A stretch of DNA of 64,000 nucleotides. Source: Ceratodon purpureus. Taxonomy: Eukaryota; Streptophyta; Bryopsida; Pseudoditrichales; Ditrichaceae. The notes below the pieces were generated by a model. The model saw only the letters and a list, made by a program, of their open reading frames with translations. It did not search any database and had not been told where the DNA came from. Positions 9,700 through 21,069 of this stretch are shown in pieces. The stretch lies in assembly GCA_014871385.1 (NCBI GenBank), contig CM026423.1, forward strand, positions 11,029,952-11,093,951, read 5' to 3'. The translations under genes and the position numbers were made by a program. Positions within the stretch are counted from its first letter, which is position 1. Every line of letters starts with the position of its first letter.

Positions 9700-10342
9700 A
9701 AAGATTTCCAGGAAGAATGTTTCTTAGTCTAAATTCGTATAGTCAGAGGGCTTGTGAAATATTACCCTCGCAGGGTTGAATCTCACTGTAAACATGGAAG
9801 ATGAGCCGAATTTTGGTCAAGAATCACTAAGCAATTGGAGGTGAAGGATGGTTCTAGTTACCGGGTATGGAACATAAAAATCTACAAAATTTTGAGTCTT
9901 GATCATATTACGACAATCAAGAGAATAAGGACTAATCCTGACTGAGGTTCAAGTTCCACATTCAGCAGCTGCAGCAAGGGTCTTGGATACTCCTGGACAA
10001 GGGTCGTCTCCAAAAATGCTGTTCACAATAGGTACCAAACATTTATGCTGCCCAACGCATGCCTGTTACATTTCCACCCATGCAAACAACCGTCACTCAA
10101 TACCAGCCATGGATGTAAGTTTAGCGAATACATGCAGAGTGAAATCCAATTTTAATATGGTATCTTGTACTTTTGAAAAACGTACTAGTCAGTCACTCGT
10201 TTTCCGGTACAAGGCAATGTGCTACAGAACATCTCTTTTTCCTGGTTCCAAATTAGATACATTCGAGCAAGGTAACCCTGTTTGATTTAAATCTGAAAAA
10301 CTTCGAATCAGTTGGATGGCAATGTTCAAGGACGCAACCCAC
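9700..10342. other. No gene recognised
   Basis: Non-coding by eye. It would be the intron or flank downstream of the beta-galactosidase exon and upstream of the UPF1 piece. No repeat or RNA gene noticed. Confidence 0.3.
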
Positions 10343-10685
10343 CTTGCTTAAAACGTCGTAGGAGGTGTTAGCATGGCAAGCACCAAGCATGAATCCTCCA
10401 CAGTCACCGGATGGAGTTCCATAACTTGCGAAGCTTATCGAGGATATTCGTTGTCCGTCTGCACATTCTAATGCCAGAGGAGCACTTGGTGGCTCCGAGG
10501 TCAGGCTGCCTCTCCTGGTCCAGGAGGTTACAGACAGTGGGAAAGGATGTGACTCCGAAATATGGGAGCAGACTCGCTGCGGCATGCGAGTGGCAATTGT
10601 GATGGCATCTGGGTTTCCTCCCTTTTCCTCAAACAGCACTATGAAGTTGTGCTTGGGAAGCAACCACTGCCGTGGAAGATGGTAC
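10343..10685 (-). pseudogene. Beta-galactosidase (GH35) C-terminal exon fragment with SUEL lectin-like domain
   Basis: The exon has an AG acceptor (10686-10687) and GT donor (10341-10342). It encodes YHLPRQWLLPKHNFIVLFEE, GGNPDAITIATR and then ALECADGQRISSISFASYGT, GDCGGFMLGACHA and NTSYDVLSK. These match the end of the plant GH35 beta-galactosidase body and its C-terminal galactose-binding (SUEL) lectin domain. Such enzymes trim galactose from cell-wall polysaccharides. No GH35 catalytic exons were found upstream (10.7-12.3 kb) and the last lectin exon is not seen downstream, so this is an isolated piece on the same strand as the neighbouring fragments. Confidence 0.82.
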
Positions 10686-12373
10686 CTCCAGTGAATACTA
10701 AATGGTTAGCCAACTCCCTGGACAAGGATTTTGATACAAAGTACATGTTAGCTCCATCGTTGATTCATCCGAAAATTTATGCAGCCGTGGTCTCCTTCCT
10801 ACTAGATGCATTTTGAGAAGCAGTATTCATTTTCACAAATTTTCTATCCAAATGTGGCAGCCGATTGCACCATGCATGCAATCTTATAAAATGCTCAACA
10901 CCTGGATGTTACATTGTGTGGTGGTTAAAGGAAGTACTTACAAGGTGCTGATACTCGGGAGATATGTTTCTTCAGGAAACCAAAAGACAATCCCACCCAC
11001 AGCACACACTCATAAATTAGCTACTCTTACATTACCACTAACCAGCCTTCTCACAAAGTTTGAACACCGCAACAACCACGCTTAACAAAACAATGAAAAC
11101 CTTGAGACGGTGGTAACACTTACAGATACAACCGGCCAGGTATCGATCACAGCTCACGCTCGGGAGAAACCAAAGCAGACAACGAGACAACCGAACGCTC
11201 CAGAGTCCAGTCCTCGCAACGCATCTACAGCCGCCACTTTGATCTCGACGTCGCCCACATCTGGCAACTTACAAACCAGCTAAGCATTGGAGAGAGACCT
11301 GTTCAAAATTTTATTCATGTTAGAGCACATATCATCATTTCACGTTCCTCTTCAAAAAAGTTGAACGGTATCAACATTTCATGCATGCTTAAAGTCATCT
11401 CTAAGAGTAATATATAGGCGACGGATTGTGCTACCCCTGGGCATGTGAGCACAACCACTTTTCTGGAGCTTACTAGAACACAAAAAATTCAGAAATAGTT
11501 TCTCTGAAATTGTCACTACATTAACAATCTGTGCATACCGGATCAAAACCCTGAGCTAATGACAAGGACAAGGACAGAGAGAGCATCACGACACTTAACA
11601 AAATTCAAGTCGTTCTCGAAATCAGACGAAGTCAAACAAGGCATTCCCAAAGCAATTAATCACGACCTACCATAGATCGGTTACCGACTAGATGTAACAG
11701 CTGATGTTTACAGGCTGCTAACAGCAGTGACACAACCAAAAAGATACAACTACTCAGGGGCGCTTTGAGCGGTGGAATCTGTGAATCAGGCAGAAGTTAT
11801 GCCTAGAATCCAGCATTCCTTTTAGTCGAAGCCAAGCTTAGCTCAACTTCTCTAAAAGTCCAATTATCTTAATTGCGAACCTAAACAAAGGAAAACTTTG
11901 ATGTAAACCCAAGCACCATACCACTACGAAGTGCATCTTTTCCTTCACCCAACCCAAGACTCATTTCTAGAATTGGGTCTTCAAGCCGCAATCATAACCC
12001 GTGTCTATACTTACACATGTGCAAGGCATCTCAACGCCTGATCAGAACGCAAACGGACCCAAAATGCATAAATCAGATGTCTTAACAACAAATTACAAAA
12101 AGTCACTTCAAAGGAACAAACCTCGAGCCCACTAAAAACGTAGCTACAAGATTTGTTGAATGCAACTTAAACAGGCAAGACACCGAAACCAAACGAGCAA
12201 TTAAGCCATCTTCCAACCCCAAGTGCTGTCCACAAACAAAGCCCACCAACAGGGGACTAGGGCATGTCCGAAAGGCAGCACTCACACACAAACTCTTCAA
12301 AACTTCACAAAACTTTCCTGAACGACCGAGTTCTGGTTCATGACATCGCATTCAAGCCTCAACTTTGACTCAC
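10686..12373. other. No gene recognised
   Basis: About 1.7 kb without a convincing coding exon on either strand. Short open frames are present but unsupported. A segment near 11170-11290 on the minus strand reads LPDVGDVEIKVAAVDALRG and could be an exon remnant of unknown origin. Confidence 0.3.
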
Positions 12374-12433
12374 CAAATCGTCGTCCTTGTTCGTCTCGTC
12401 CTTCTTCCGCTTCTTGGTCCCCTTGGCTGCGTC
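12374..12433 (-). other. Possible 20-codon Lys/Asp-rich exon of unknown host gene
   Basis: Bounded by an AG (12434-12435) and a GTGAGT donor. Encodes DAAKGTKKRKKDETNKDDDL, of nuclear-protein-like composition. It is on the same strand as the other gene pieces. Too short to assign to a family; could be chance. Confidence 0.3.
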
Positions 12434-12884
12434 CTTTCATGCAAGAAACAACCCAATGTCCTGTAAGGTAATTGTGCTGAACCAGCCATATCATCGAAAG
12501 AGACTGACAATGCACATGGCACAGCCTCATAACCCACAGTTCCCCATTAAATTATCTCCCTCAGTGCGCAACCACCAACTTAAACCCTAAACCCCTCATG
12601 CGCTCATTTCACAGGACAAAGATGCCAATTTGGAAGCAATGCAATGTATACAAACAAATGGGTCGGATTAATGAACACCAATAGCAGAACCCTCTAACGG
12701 TCACAACTGCACACAATCTTCAGAGACAGCAAACTGATACTTGGTTACATCACACTCATGTTGTATCTGAAAGTGAACGCAATGGAAGTTATCCACATAC
12801 CTGTATTGCTCGCCTATGCAGTTGCGAGAGTGAGTTAAGTTGCAGTTCCGTGTAGTGAGTGAGTGCTAAACTGGTGTCGTCGAT

Positions 12885-12974
12885 GCTCTTCGACAATGCG
12901 GAGCTTCAGACGCTGCTCCTCGACAATGCGGAGCTTCAGACACTGATCCTCAACAATGTCGTCACTCGTCACAG
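12885..12974 (+). repeat. 30-bp minisatellite, about three copies
   Basis: Units begin at 12885, 12915 and 12945. The first two differ at only two positions and share CGACAATGCGGAGCTTCAGA; the third is diverged. The CAACAATG/CGACAATG core recurs several more times up to 13030. Confidence 0.75.
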
Positions 12975-13488
12975 CTTCTCAACAATGACAAAGCTACTCC
13001 ACGACAATGTCGACGCTCTTCCTCAACAATGCCAGAGCCAACTTAGGAACCCCAAACGAGGAGAAAGTGGAGGCACGTCTGCTTACCAACCTATCCTGCC
13101 CAAACCCCCAACCTCCCGCCAGGCTCCAGTTCCCGCTCGTATTTGCTCGTTCCCTCTCTTTTCAGAGTCGTTGGCCGTTCCCTGGCGCGTTCTCTTGGGC
13201 GTTCCCTGGGGTTCACGTCGTGCTTTTCGGTTTCTGCTTGATGAGGTGTTTGGGAGTCTTCGGGGATTTACATCGGAGTTCGCTTCGATTGCTTCGGAGA
13301 TGATCGAGGGTGTGTGTGTTTGTGCGGAAAGGAGTTCCTCCGATGAGTGTGCTGTATTCTGTACTGTATGGTGGTTGCTTTCCTATTTTGGAATTTTTAG
13401 TTTTACGATTTGTGGCATAATTTGGGGACATTGATATGGGTTTTGGGTATTAGTGTGTGCATTGAATTCATGAAGATCATTTTTTGTT

Positions 13489-13506
13489 ATACCCGGATCC
13501 GGGTAT
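13489..13506. other. Perfect 18-bp palindrome
   Basis: ATACCCGGATCCGGGTAT is its own reverse complement. It lies 14 bp left of the 43-T run. It may be a protein-binding site or a remnant of an insertion junction; no function can be assigned. Confidence 0.6.
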
Positions 13507-13519
13507 GTAAAGCGATAAT

Positions 13520-13520
<1 letters not shown>

Positions 13521-13563
<43 letters not shown>
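13521..13563. other. 43-base poly-T tract (poly-A on the minus strand)
   Basis: An uninterrupted run of T. On the minus strand it lies about 100 bp downstream of a stop codon (13665-13667) of a coding exon, the position expected for a retrotransposed poly-A tail. A simple slippage tract is the alternative. Confidence 0.7.
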
Positions 13564-13565
<2 letters not shown>

Positions 13566-13664
13566 AACTGCACAAACTTCATTGCAAGAGATTTAAAGTA
13601 CAATCCTCTTCAGACAAATATCCAAGGAGACAAACAAACTTTTGTCATAAATCCGTAATGTGTC

Positions 13665-13853
13665 TCAGTCATTTGTAACCTTAATGATGTGAGGACTCTC
13701 CATGTGTTTCAGAGCTTTCTTCCTATCACAAAAGTAGTCAAGTTTCTTTTGACCTCCGAATAGAGTAACCTTAAGTAACTCGAGGTCTGCATTGTGAACT
13801 TCCGCTTTAATCATCTTCAAAGTGGTACAGGATTGGCATTGAAATATGCACTT
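13665..13853 (-). pseudogene. Last exon of an unidentified host gene, next to a poly-A tract
   Basis: After an AG acceptor (TTTACAG) 62 codons run to a TGA, starting KCIFQCQSCTTLKMIKAEVH and ending KHMESPHIIKVTND. A CxxxCxxC group suggests a small zinc-binding feature. I do not recognise the family. About 100 bp of 3' UTR-like sequence separates the stop from the 43-A tract. No upstream exon was found in the AT-rich DNA to the right. It may be the 3' end of a retrocopy or a captured exon. Confidence 0.4.
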
Positions 13854-15445
13854 CTGTAAAATGTGTTAATTACTATACAACAAGTCTAATATAAGAATAT
13901 AGAATTGAATTTTTCATATGTTGTTTCCATTTACACTCGCCATACTTTTTAAAAAATGATTTTTTTGGTAAGAAAAATCATAGATTTATTAGATGTTAAT
14001 ATTCTCTTCTACTTGATTGATTTCTTCTCCTATATTTTTTGGAGAAAAAATAATTATTGAAATGATTCATACAGGTTTTAAGTGGAAAAATGTCATGTAA
14101 CTGAACTTATAAGCTTAAGAATAATTTTTCAAATTGCTCTTGTAAAGAAAATTTGTGAAATTATGATTCAATTTGTTGTTGACTATAATATATTTAAAGT
14201 AATTCCATCACACATACAACAAATATATAGAATGCATTGCAAAAATGTGATTTTTTAAGTTTGAAATGATTAATTTGTACAAATATATTTACAACCTTAC
14301 AATATGAAAAATTTGCTCAGATTTTACAAAACAAATAGCATTAAGATTTAAACTTCTATAGCTTTTAATCTTTACAATATCTTGAATTAAGCATAAATTT
14401 CTTTGTGAAAACCAGTATAGGAATAAGGTCTAATGTTGAATAAAGAAAAATGGTTTGTCAAAGTTTTGCTTAGTTTGGAATACAAAATTAGTGTATAGCC
14501 AACATAAAAATTTGAAGGCTGTATTCTTGAAATCAATAAATAATGTGAAGTTACTTTAATTTTTTATATATGACAAAATATGGCTTTCAGTGTTAATGCT
14601 TATTTTTAGTGACATTTGGTACATATGGTGATTGTACGCTAAAGTCAATCCCCTGGAACTTTTGTACAAACTGTACAAACTAAGTACAAATTGTATAAAT
14701 TGTACAAAACACAGTACCCTAGATATTCTAGCCCCGACCAGTAGCACTATAGATTACTTAACATGTTAGGTGGATCCCAATTTGGATGCCATATAGGAAG
14801 CGATGATTGGTCCATACTCTACAAAAAGTACAAATTATACAAAATTAAGTAGATTTCTGTACATAAAGGAATCTATAGAGAATCTAAAGGGCCAGAGCTT
14901 ATTTTAAGGCAATTACTACAAATTCGTACAACTGTAGTGTATTTTCATCCCATAACTTGATTTAGTTCCATAGGTTTAATTGTGAAACCAATATAGCTTT
15001 AATCAAATAATATTTCAAAATTTTATGATTAACTAAGGGAAAGTTTTTATAATAAGATGATAACTAGTTCAATAGGGCTTAAAGCCTAGAGGCAATGAGA
15101 TTTTTATTTTTATTTTTAAAAAAAAAATTGAAACAAATGCTTCAAATTTGTTTTTTGTTTTGAATAAATATTAAGATCTATGGTGCCTATGATTTATTTA
15201 TTTAATTTAGAATGTAAATTTGTTTTTTCCAATACAAGACTCTAATAAAAATTAAACTTGATAAGAATTTTTATAATCATATATTAATCACCTTTGTGTT
15301 CATGCATATCATTTTAAAATTTTGATTTGAATTATTTTTAGTGTTTAACACTACTTAAGAATTCTTTTTATTGTAGTTTTATTTTTTCATGGGATCACAA
15401 CTACAGACCTGAAGATGACTGTTAGAAAAATACAATCGAATTAGT
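13854..15445. other. AT-rich spacer without genes
   Basis: About 1.6 kb of clearly lower GC than its surroundings, with frequent stops in all frames and many A/T runs. Nothing recognisable. It probably represents old, decayed repeat DNA left of the CACTA element. Confidence 0.5.
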
Positions 15446-16253
15446 CACTGGCCGGAAACATTAAAAATGAATTACAGTACATGACAGTCTTCATTGTCTT
15501 TTAAAAAAAAAAAGTTCGCACTTGACAAATGCAGTAGGGGAGACCTACTACCCTTCAGTAAGTCACAATTACATAGCAACGTCCAGTTCTTCGTTAATTC
15601 CTCAATCCTGGCAATACGGAAACTGTGGAAATGAATTACTGAAATCTTACAATATGAGCATACTAAAATATTTCTTTCTACGGTAAAATTAAAATGGAAT
15701 GCTATATAAATTGATCGCAAGGACTGATTTGTAAAACTGTCTCATATCCCACTATGATTGAAACAATATTTACGTAGCCACAATAAAAACCACCAAAACA
15801 GTAATGCAACCAAAACGTTTCATCATATACAGTAACGCATATGCAAAGACCGCACCAGATATTTTTAAGAATCCAATTCTACAAGTTATCCGGACGGATT
15901 TCTCTCTCGCATAAACATTTTGTATTTGCATTCAGGAGAATTTTGACAGTTGAAACTCACTTCACAATCCAAGGAGACAAAGCTTGGACCATTCCTCACT
16001 GTCTCCCTACCCAACGCCGCTTATCCTGCCATCTGTTCCCATGAACAGCCGCACCTGCTCTAGCTCTACTTCTAGTCCCGGAATCCGCGAAGCTCTCTTA
16101 AGCTAATGCAATGTCCGTTTCGTTCAGGATAATTGCACCGGCTAAATCCGTCTCCCTTGGATGGTTTTCAAAGGTTTTGCTAGGAACCTCGCCCAAACTC
16201 TGAACATTAAACTCCTCGCATATCATGAACTACTACTATGAACCGGTATTCTC

Positions 16254-16640
16254 CTATCCGTGTTTGTTGACTGTTGCTCTGCTGTCTGTCCACACCCGAG
16301 CCAATTCAATAATCGGTTGGTAGCAGTCTTCCCTCGTAATATGCTCGACGGCCTCAAGACTCTTCAGCTCCGCCTCAGACACTAGGATCAAGTGTCGAAG
16401 AGTCTCCAGTCTACGGTGTCCACGGTACCAGCGGTTAAAGGCACTCTCTTTCTCCTGCCTTGCGTTCATAACATCACTGAGCTGCCTCCCCAGCCTCCTG
16501 TCGACATCAATGACACCACGCCTGTACCGTGTTGGAGCAAACATTTGGAGGAGGTTACCCAGAACATCTAATTCATTCTCATACTCTTCCTGCGCATCCC
16601 TCATTGCCTCACGAAGGATAGGTTCCTCTGCCTCAAGCAA
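16254..16640 (-). CDS. Hypothetical coiled-coil exon in the CACTA left arm
   Basis: 128 codons rich in Glu, Arg and Leu (starts MLEAEEPILREAMRDAQEEY) with heptad-like spacing that suggests a long alpha-helical coiled coil. It lies between duplicated blocks 1 and 2. An AG-like border precedes it on the minus strand, so it may be an internal exon and not start at the ATG. No family recognised. It could be a decayed part of a transposon-encoded accessory gene. Confidence 0.35.
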   Translation of the reverse strand: MLEAEEPILREAMRDAQEEYENELDVLGNLLQMFAPTRYRRGVIDVDRRLGRQLSDVMNARQEKESAFNRWYRGHRRLETLRHLILVSEAELKSLEAVEHITREDCYQPIIELARVWTDSRATVNKHG

Positions 16641-18413
16641 ATCTCATGTAACTCAAATCTCATGTTGTTAAGTTCCAATCTAACTACGAAGGTCGTTGTC
16701 TCTGCATGCAAAAGACGCTCCACACATCCTACCAAGTCGTCCATCTCGCATTCTCTCCTGGTTCTGTTCTCATAACGGATTGGATTCTACATTGGATGCC
16801 TTGGTATAGGCGACGTTGATACGATTTCGGAAAGAATAGGCGTGCATGGAAAGGAGAATAAGAAAAGAAAGTCCGCGTATACTCGTTCTCTCGTATCTCA
16901 AGTACACTCACAGTGCAACATAACCTGCCCATGATGACACACACGCCTAGTTCATAATGTCGAACATGACTTACCTGCATGAAAGGACTGATGTTGTACT
17001 AATTCGAGTATTGCATGAGTCACCAAAAGGTAGTCAGCGTTGTTTTGTGATCCGAAAGTATTCCCCTGGGAGAGCAAAAAAAAAAAAACATATTTCAAAG
17101 ACGACTGTGAGAAAAATACGGTGAGCAGTGCATCAATAAACGGACGACGCATTTTCGAGTTAAAATGATTCCTGATCATATTGAATTCATTAACTTTAAC
17201 ATTGGATGCAAAATGGTCCGACAGGTAAATCACTGGAGTGGCAAAAATAAACACCTTCGACTTACCCGCCACTACGTATGTTGATTCCTCCTTGGGTGAT
17301 GGAGAGAACATGCGCTCGGATAATAACACCGTCGTTGGAGACAGTCTGTATGTCCTACACAGACAATAATGAAAAATACTCCCAGCATTTCTAAAAATTC
17401 GCCACAAATATTTCGGTGTAACCAGATATGTATCTCAGAAACTGTCTCCTTATCAATGCACACTATCACGACAACAACACACGAATACAACATCCTTCGA
17501 CAATTCAAACAATTAACTTCATAGTATGTACACATACAATATAGATTGTATAACAAACTACGACAGAGCGAAGGAACGAAATACGGATCCATACCACTAT
17601 TGTGCTCCTGCCTTACCTTCCCATCAATCAACCTCCGCAGTTGGGACGAAAACTCAAAGCTTGGAATCATGGTTGCTTGAACGCAAACAGATACATCGGC
17701 GACTGAAACATAACCTTCGGAGAATCAAACATAATCGTGTTGAAGCAATATTATATCTACAAATGACTGAACGCTTTATAGGAACCCACCATTCATGGGA
17801 GTCATTCCGAATTGTCCCAGAAACTCGTTCTGCACCTCCAGTTCTCAAATTAAAGAGAAACTAAAACTTTCTTGAATCCTGGGATATCCGAAGGTATGCA
17901 GACACTACATGGTACTTGTCACCATTTTTTTCGTTAATTCATTATTCCTATCTATACAGAAAATGTGGAAATGAATTAATTAACTCTTCCATTATGAGTA
18001 TACTGAAATTTTCATTGTGCAATACTGCAATTTCTAGAATGACACGAAAGTTGTGAATATATCAAACCACTAATTCAGTTATTTCACCTGCTTGTTTTTT
18101 GCAGATGCGTCCTCCACAACATCTAAAGGAATTTGAGTCAAGTGAGATCCTCCATTAGCATTTACAGATCCGGTTTTTACAACATAATACCAGAAGCTTA
18201 AAAAAAAGAGTCATTAAGATGTCCTGTACGAAATTAGATACATACGTATAACGCAGTCAGATAGCATTGTTGTGATTCAAACCAAGCCTCCATGAATTTC
18301 ATGTAACACACAACATATCTTATTTCTATTCAGGAAATATAAGATTTGGGAAAAAGGGATGTATAAACAATGAATTAAGTAGAATCCCCTATTTCACATG
18401 AATGTCCTCAACT

Positions 18414-19079
18414 CTAATCGAAAATTACTACTCCCAGGTCATCTCCATCCCTCCCTGATATAAACGTATCCTCCTCTGGTAGTTCTCCTGTCGGATTACC
18501 GTCACGCAAGTCGCATTCTATCACCTTTAGTTTCGAGGTCCATCGGTCTCCGGACTCTACACACTCACAATCAAAGAATTTTGTGAGCTTGTGTCTTGGC
18601 AGGTGAGGACACCGTAGTCGCTTTGCTCTGACGCGGGCATCTAGAGGCAAACCACAACTTAGTCGGGGAAGCTTGCACTTACAATGGGGAAGAACTACCC
18701 ATCGCAAAGCGGTGCAGTACATGCACCTGCATGTGTTGCACAGGTGACGGTGATTCCGTCCAATCCAAATGGTCGTCGCGTCCCTCGGATAATGAAATTT
18801 CCTCGGTGCGCCCAACCCCGTTGATCTTAGATTATCGGGCTGTGAATACATATACCGAATAACATCAGTTTCTCTTTCTAGTGTCTAAGACGCCTCACGC
18901 ATTGGATCTATTCACAAGCAAGGACTATCTGACAATTTCTCAAGGCTCTAAGCTGATACATGTATTCATCAAAAAAGGGTATAGATACTCACATTTGCTT
19001 GGAGATTCTGATTGCCGCCCTGTCCATATGGTAGTTCACTTCCTTCGTTATTGAGAATCTGTTCTTGAGAGGTGGACAT
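18414..19079 (-). CDS. Two-exon Cys-rich protein of unknown family inside the CACTA element
   Basis: Exon 1 (18993-19079) starts MSTSQEQILNNEGSELPYGQ and ends with a GTGAGT donor. Exon 2 (18414-18839) follows a TATTCACAG acceptor in phase 0 and ends VVIFD with TAG, giving 170 residues. The middle is Cys/His-rich: HLCNTCRCMYC, then HCKC, C, CPH and FDCECV, probably a metal-binding module. The C-terminal 40 residues are acidic (GELPEEDTFISGRDGDD). It lies between duplicated segments of the left arm on the transposase strand. No known family recognised. It could be an element-encoded accessory protein or a captured host gene. The clean splice sites and open frame argue that it is or recently was functional. 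Confidence 0.5.
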
Positions 19080-20196
19080 TCTGAACGACCTTGTCCTGGT
19101 AAAGAACGGAAACAAACGTAAAACAGCAAAGGTGATCAATCGGAGAGCTCATACTGCTGGTACAAGCCATAGCCGACATTAGTATACCGAACTAAGAGAA
19201 AAGAAAGTCCATGTACACTCGGTATCTTGTTTCTCAAGTACACTCACAGTTCAACATAACTAGCCCATGATGACACACAAGCCTAATTTAAGTGTCGAAC
19301 ATAACTTACATGCATGAAAGGACTGATGTTCTACTAATTTGAGTATTGCATGAGTCACCAAAAGGTAGTCAGCGTTGTTTTCTGTTCCGAACGTATTCCC
19401 CTGGGAGAGCAAAAAAAAGTACATATATCAAAGGCAACTGTGAGAAAAATACGCTGAGCACTGCATCAATAAACGGGCGATGCATTTCTGCGTTAATATG
19501 ATTCACGATCATCTTGAATTCACTAATTTTAACATTGAATAAAAAATGGTATGATTGGTAAATCACTGGACTGTGGCAGAAATAAACGCCTTCAACTTAG
19601 CCGCCACTATGTATGTGGATTCAACCTTGGGTGATGGAGAGAACATGCGCCCGGATAATAACACCATCGTTGGAGACAGTCTCGATGTCCTACACAGACA
19701 AAAATGACATAAAGACCGACATATCCGAAGATAGGCAGACACTACTGTCTTCCATATGTTAGACTACGACATGATACCTGTCACCAATTTTTTGTTAATT
19801 CATCAATCCGGGCAATACAGAAACTGTGGAAATGAACTACTTAAATCTTACAATATGAGCATAGTAAAACCTTTCTTTCTATGGGAAAATTAAATTGGCA
19901 AACTATATGATTTGATCGCAAGGACTGATTTGTAAAACTGTCTCATATCCCACTATGATTGAAACAAGCTTAACGTACACACATTAAAAACCACCAAAAC
20001 AGTAATGCAACCTAAACGTTTCATCATATACACTAACGCATAAGCAACGACCGTTCCAGATATTTGTAACAGTCCAAAAAATACAAGTTTGGTGGACGGA
20101 TTTCTCTCCCGGATAAACATTACGTATTTGCATTCAGGAGAATGTTGACTGTTGATACTCACTTCACAATCCAAGAACCAGAGCTTGGACCATTTC

Positions 20197-21069
20197 TCAC
20201 TGTCTCCCTACCCGGCGCCGCTTATCCTGCCTTCTGTTCCCATGAACAGCCGAACCTGCTCTAGCTCTACTTCTAGTCTCGGAATCCGCAAAGCTCTGCA
20301 AAGCTAATGCATTTTCCGTTTCGTTCAGGATAATTGCACCCGTTAAATCCGGCTCCGATGGATAGTTCTCAAAGGTACTGCCAGGAACGTCGTCCACACT
20401 CTGAACATTAGTGGTAATATAAACATCGTCGTCCTCTTCCACTATTCTCCTAGACCGTGCTTCTTTACGTAGAATCACTTTCCACTGCGAACCTATACCA
20501 TGCAAATCATCGTGTGAAAAAAATACTTGACTGCATTGACTTGGGAAGACATATGGGTCAATGGCTCTGGAGGTGTTGTATCGAAAGTTCACTACAAGGA
20601 ACCCATCCGCATCACGTATGTAAGTCTCCCTTCTTAAGTGGTCATATTTCCTCTTCCACTCGCAGGAAAAAACTATTATTGGAGTCTTGATGTCACCATA
20701 ATCAAGTACAAAGATGTCCTTCAATATTCCAATGTAATCTTTTCCAGCACCCGCAGATTGCTCATTGGCTTCCAAGCACGCTACTCCACTGTCAAAGGTA
20801 TCCATGCTCCTGCTGGTTTCATCATCAACACGCCAGTGATTTCCATAGGCCGTCATCTTCGCATAACGCCTGCATACCATTGAGGGAGGATTGCAGAGAA
20901 GCACTAAGTCTGAATCATCTGGGTCAGACATATTCAGCTCCAATGAATGCACATGGCGCTTTATCCAAGCTTCAACGGGTCCAACAGCTCCGCCAGAGTT
21001 ATTCCATTCAGCATCCCATTTGCTGCATACCAAAATACCCGATGTAAATTCCCATTGGTCCGTGAGCAC
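20197..21069 (-). CDS. CACTA transposase 3' exon with DUF4216 domain
   Basis: 290 codons open to a stop at 20197; the first codon is GTG, so this is probably an exon whose acceptor lies just upstream. The core YIGILKDIFVLDYGDIKT, VVNFRYNTSRAIDPYVFPSQ and SQVFFSHD matches DUF4216, found C-terminal to TNP2 and DUF4218 in plant En/Spm transposases. The tail is basic (RRQDKRRRVGRQ). It is separated from the DUF4218 exon (35165-36069) by the nested gypsy element, and without that insertion would lie about 800 bp downstream of it. A strongly similar but decayed copy of its 3' end is at 15.6-16.2 kb. Confidence 0.8.
   Translation of the reverse strand: MLTDQWEFTSGILVCSKWDAEWNNSGGAVGPVEAWIKRHVHSLELNMSDPDDSDLVLLCNPPSMVCRRYAKMTAYGNHWRVDDETSRSMDTFDSGVACLEANEQSAGAGKDYIGILKDIFVLDYGDIKTPIIVFSCEWKRKYDHLRRETYIRDADGFLVVNFRYNTSRAIDPYVFPSQCSQVFFSHDDLHGIGSQWKVILRKEARSRRIVEEDDDVYITTNVQSVDDVPGSTFENYPSEPDLTGAIILNETENALALQSFADSETRSRARAGSAVHGNRRQDKRRRVGRQ

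Larger units (their letters stand above)
15590..20410. repeat. Tandemly duplicated segments in the CACTA left arm
   Basis: Block 1 (15590-16220) recurs at 19795-20410 and in shorter, diverged form at about 17885-18030. Block 2 (about 16856-17370) recurs at about 19195-19700. All copies are in direct orientation, giving the order 1, 2, 1-partial, 2', 1'. Block 1' is the 3' end of the DUF4216 exon and its flank, so the left copies are duplicated remains of the transposase 3' region. Identity is high but visibly below 95%, so the duplication is older than the gypsy insertion. Confidence 0.85.

Noticed and set aside
10411-10816. Plus-strand open frames across the beta-galactosidase exon
   Set aside because: Antisense shadows of the minus-strand SUEL-domain exon.
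12859-13434. 191-codon plus-strand open frame
   Set aside because: Its N-terminal half is a 30-bp minisatellite and the rest has no family resemblance or splice support. More likely chance.
13854-15445. AT-rich block as an organelle DNA insertion
   Set aside because: No plastid or mitochondrial gene, tRNA or rRNA sequence was recognisable in it.
15446-15458. CACTGGCCGGAAA as a certain left end of the CACTA element
   Set aside because: Only a partial match to the right terminus, and the adjacent bases do not form a 3-bp target duplication. Kept only as a tentative boundary.
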